Assembly (NCBI GenBank): GCA_013180625.2
Contig: SNVD02010999.1
Span: 186,001 to 250,000 of the forward strand
Source: Boswellia sacra
Taxonomy: Eukaryota; Streptophyta; Magnoliopsida; Sapindales; Burseraceae
Length of the DNA stretch: 64,000 nt
Reading direction: 5' to 3'
In this document: piece by piece, positions 60,734 through 64,000 of the stretch
How positions within the stretch are numbered: position 1 is the first letter of the stretch
How the letters are laid out: each line of letters opens with the position of its first letter
Made by a program: the position numbers and the translations under genes
The notes under the pieces: generated by a model
Told to the model about the DNA's origin: nothing
Seen by the model: the letters and a program-made list of their open reading frames with translations, nothing else
Databases searched by the model: none

Positions 60734-63700
60734 TCAAGGGGAAGCATAGGTGGGGACAGGCAAGAAGGGAAATGGTGCAACAGAGGCATATGCTATAGGT
60801 GGACGTGCTCGTCTGCTATCAGAGGAATGTTTCAGCTTGTTCTTGGTGCTGAAATTTCCACTCTCTTCAGCTACAGTTTCTGAGGATGTTGAGAACTTGA
60901 TGACATTGTCTGAACTTTCTTCTGTAAGGCAATCCTGGTTATCAGTGCAGCGGTGAAATAGGAGCCAAGACATAAACACAGGAAGATACAGGAGGCTGGC
61001 ACAAAACATCCTTCTGGCTTTCTAAGTTGTCCTATCTCGATAGAATGAGAATGCTGCAGTACTTATTGCTAGAGTGATAAGTGATGATTCAAGACAAAAC
61101 CACCCAGAAGTCATCCCCCCTGTAGACAGACAAGTTATGTTGAAGGGTGAAACAAGATGAATTCATATTGTAGAAATTACGGCATGTTTGGACAGAAATA
61201 TACAGTTACATCATAAATGCTTTATATAGAAATTAATTTTTCAGAAGCTGGGTTCATTTCATAGTTTATCCAAGAAAGAGGTTTGCAATCCGAAAAAAAA
61301 TGAAGAAAAGGATTCTAAAATTAGAAGCAAAAGCATCCCTGACTCAAGTTATTCAATATCTATTAATCCTTTACAAAAAACCTCTTTTTTTTGGCCCAAA
61401 AATTAAAGGAGAGCTTGCCAAAAAGAACCAAATTTGGAGGGGAAAAATTAAAAATAAATAAATAACTTGTAAATGAGATCTGTATTTGGTACTCTTTTAA
61501 CTCACAATCATATGCTAATTATCCCAATGGTATCAGATACAGGCAGTTCCTCAAGGCAACTGAGGTAGTTCTCTGACCAGAAGCATCAGCAAGCGAGAAC
61601 ATCCTATACCTGAAATGTTGATAAATGATAAAAATTAGAAATAGGTAAAAAAAGATGTTTAATTATCTCAACACTGTATATAATATCCCTGTTGACGATC
61701 AATTGATCATCTTTGCAAAAACTAAATATTTTCCTACTAGATATGTATCACAAGTACTATTAAATTATCAATAATTTTTCCAGTATAAGCACTTAAGGTC
61801 ATGTCATTGGGTCATCTCTTAGCATGTCTTAGCTTATAGCAAATTTTGGACAAGTTAGAAAAAAGCCAGAGTGGTATACTACATGGTGAAACAACATCCC
61901 TACATAGTCATTGAGCCATAACCAAAGCAAGTTGTCACCAATTATTTCATGACAAATGTACATACCCTCCAACAGCATAATAATCGCGACACAAATATGC
62001 AAGAGCCATAAAACGGGGTATTTTCCAAAAGTAAAGAGCTACAGGGAGAAGCATTCCATTAAGCGAAACTTGACCACAAGCTGTAGTCCAACTGAGAATC
62101 CAGAACAGAGACAAGCATGAGCATGCATGCATGACTACTAAGTTTTGAGTTAACAACAAAGCATGTAAAATTGGATTCTGGTTGGGTTTAATAAAAATAT
62201 CAATCTAATGATTTGATCAGTACAAACTCTTGAAGAATTCATCAGAAGTATAAATGAAAGTCTGCAAGGAGAAAAAGCCATCATTTTCCAATGATAAACA
62301 CTTGTTATTCTTGTCAAAGGATCTAAGCTCTTCACGATCAGCTAAATAAGATTGCTATAGTTTATAATTCTCCAGGCCTATCAGTGAAATTCCCTATATC
62401 AAGGCAGTATGAAGAGGTTACTATAGAACTCCAAATGAATTACAAATAAATTGCATCAATTCTCAGTAGTGGTAGCAATACAGAGTGCAATAGCACTTCC
62501 ATCCAGAACTATCACAATAAATGAACATATATCATTTTCAGCATCAAGAATCCAAAGATGGTTAGATAACTGCTAATGAGTCTCAACTTGAAACTTGCAA
62601 GCATAATAATGGAAATAAGAGTTCCTCACAAATCCCAAGAACTAGCATTACACGCATTAAAACTTTAATTGGATCACACCTAACATTATCAATTTTCTTT
62701 CTTATTATTGTCTATTGAAAAGATGATTTATCATGGATATGCCTAATTCCAAGAAGAAATTTTCTTAGTAGCGTGGTAAAATGAGATGAGATGCAGCTAT
62801 AAAGACAAATTAAAGACACAAAAAAAAAAAAAATTACCTAAGAAGGGGTGGAATAGCGCCAACCACAACACCAACCCATGTATTGACTGGGTGAATTTGC
62901 TTCAATGGCGTGTATGCGAATGCATAAAGAATAAGATTAGAGGCTGCAAGTCCAGCTGTCAACATATTAGCCTGCAAACCCCCTGCCAGCATAGATACAA
63001 TATTAGTCTCTCAGATTGTAGCAAGTTATCTATTTGGTGAAGACAAGAGTATAACATGATGATGTCCAACAATACTTAATAAAGAGTAATTTTATTTCGC
63101 CACCTTATATGTCAATAAAGCAGTGCCAGCTACACCAATAGAAGATGCCCAGATAACCGCATGAGGCGTATAAATTCTGCCTAAAGGCAGTGGTCTTAGC
63201 CTTGTTCGCTTCATTTTTGTGTCATTTTTTATCTCAAATACCTAATAACCGAGAATAAGCAATCATAAAATACTAACAGAGTGAAGCAACGCAATATATT
63301 TATATCTAGTAATCTACCCGACAAAAGAATAAGGAAAAAAATTTTTCCTATATTTCTGTTTTATCTACAACTTTCCATCAAACATAACAACTGAACAAAG
63401 AAATCACTCATACAAAATTCTCCAAGTCTTTCATTATTTAATAATCTCTTGAGTATACTGGTCGTGAATAAAAAAGAAAAGCATTAAAGATATGAAATAG
63501 ATAATGACTAACAGAGGCAAAGCCAGACTTCAGGAACTGAGAGCCAATTTTTTTTTGTTTAAATGAAATTTCAGCCTACAAGTTTTAAACAAATTCCCAA
63601 GTAATTTCAAAAATTTCCCATGCTAGGAAGCTTGGCCTCTGTTGTCCCTGTAGTAAGTTGTAGATGCACTACTAATTGACTAATTATTTAAGTCGATGAT

Positions 63701-64000
63701 GGAAAGAGTTTATATCACCTGATTCAAAGAATTAGCAGAGGCAGCAACCATCATAGTTCCAGTACATGTCCAACAAAGTCCAGCTATATCAATGGCACTC
63801 CCACTCCCCAGTACAAATCCAGTTCCAGAAGTTGCAACAACTAGCATGCTACATACAATAGTACAAGAAATTTCAATGAGAAACTAACATGCATATGTAT
63901 AATCGATTCACTTAGATTATGTTTTAAGCAAACGGATTGAATATGATGAAGGCTTGAGAGAAAACCTGAGTCCAGCTTTGGAGAGTTCCCAATAGCAACG
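60734..64000 (-). pseudogene. COX10: COX10, protoheme IX farnesyltransferase (heme O synthase), two in-frame stops, 5' end outside window
   Basis: COX10 farnesylates heme B to heme O in the mitochondrial inner membrane, for cytochrome c oxidase assembly (UbiA prenyltransferase family). Seven exons in order: 64000-63966 (partial, CYWELSKAGL), 63848-63719 (MLVVATSGTGFVLGSGSA ... ASANSLNQ), 63241-63104 (VFEIKNDTKMKRTRLRPLP), 62971-62838, 62091-61966 (GQVSLNGMLLPVALYFWK), 61609-61506 (MFSLADASGQRTTSVALRN) and 61119-60734 (ARPPIAYASVAPFPFLP). The phase fits at every junction and all borders are GT/AG. Two stops lie in frame: TAA at 61519-61521, where the family has Phe in PLGFLAYDW, and TAG at 61022-61024, where it has Gln before KARRMF. 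Otherwise the sequence is well conserved, so decay is recent or the stops are errors. It would lose its last membrane segments. Confidence 0.9.

Noticed and set aside
1..64000. CRISPR arrays, operons or bacterial-type systems
   Set aside because: Intron-bearing plant genes and plant transposons throughout. The tandem repeats seen have no spacer structure.

Overview
The window looks like nuclear DNA from a flowering plant, a eudicot and probably woody. It is AT-rich and intron-rich, and it is crowded with plant transposon families (CACTA, Mutator-like, hAT, PIF/Harbinger, Ty1/copia, Ty3/gypsy and a tRNA-derived SINE). The recognisable host genes are all of plant type. I cannot name the species.

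Only one gene appears intact: a PDF2/ATML1-type HD-ZIP IV transcription factor on the + strand. Its coding exons run from 34619 to 38379 (ten exons, 724 codons). It has a TATA box near 33400, a 5'UTR intron and one GC-AG intron.

Layout from left to right. 1-846 is the end of a CACTA element made of tandem repeats, followed by an 84-bp minisatellite. 4031-4536 is a broken LEA2-domain (NDR1/HIN1-like) gene. 6073-7261 is a Mutator-like element with a hAT element nested in it; both have exact target-site duplications. 11335-12175 is a decayed Harbinger transposase and 12840-16057 a decayed copia element (- strand). 16584-30352 is a second Mutator-like element split by a ~12.2-kb Ty3/gypsy element (16670-28909, - strand). 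That gypsy element carries a hAT insertion, a nearly perfect 106-bp inverted repeat, and a full-length, intronless but disabled copy of a LONELY GUY (LOG) cytokinin-activating enzyme gene between integrase and the 3' LTR. The HD-ZIP IV gene follows. From 39.8 to 49.7 kb there are several MITE-like elements and a SINE. 51.4-53.2 kb holds a copia LTR with pol end upstream and PBS plus gag downstream; this copia is cut by a CACTA terminus at 53174.

From 55.7 kb to the right edge, the - strand carries exon series from several unrelated host genes, all in one orientation: an unidentified gene, NADP-isocitrate dehydrogenase, augmin subunit AUG5, and COX10 (heme O synthase). Each copy is truncated or disabled by stops or frameshifts, and introns are retained. 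Together with the CACTA terminus at 53174, this suggests a large gene-capturing transposon (Pack-CACTA type) whose other end lies outside the window. That link is an inference. Apart from the HD-ZIP IV gene, nothing here looks like a working pathway; the region is mainly a record of nested insertion and gene-fragment capture.
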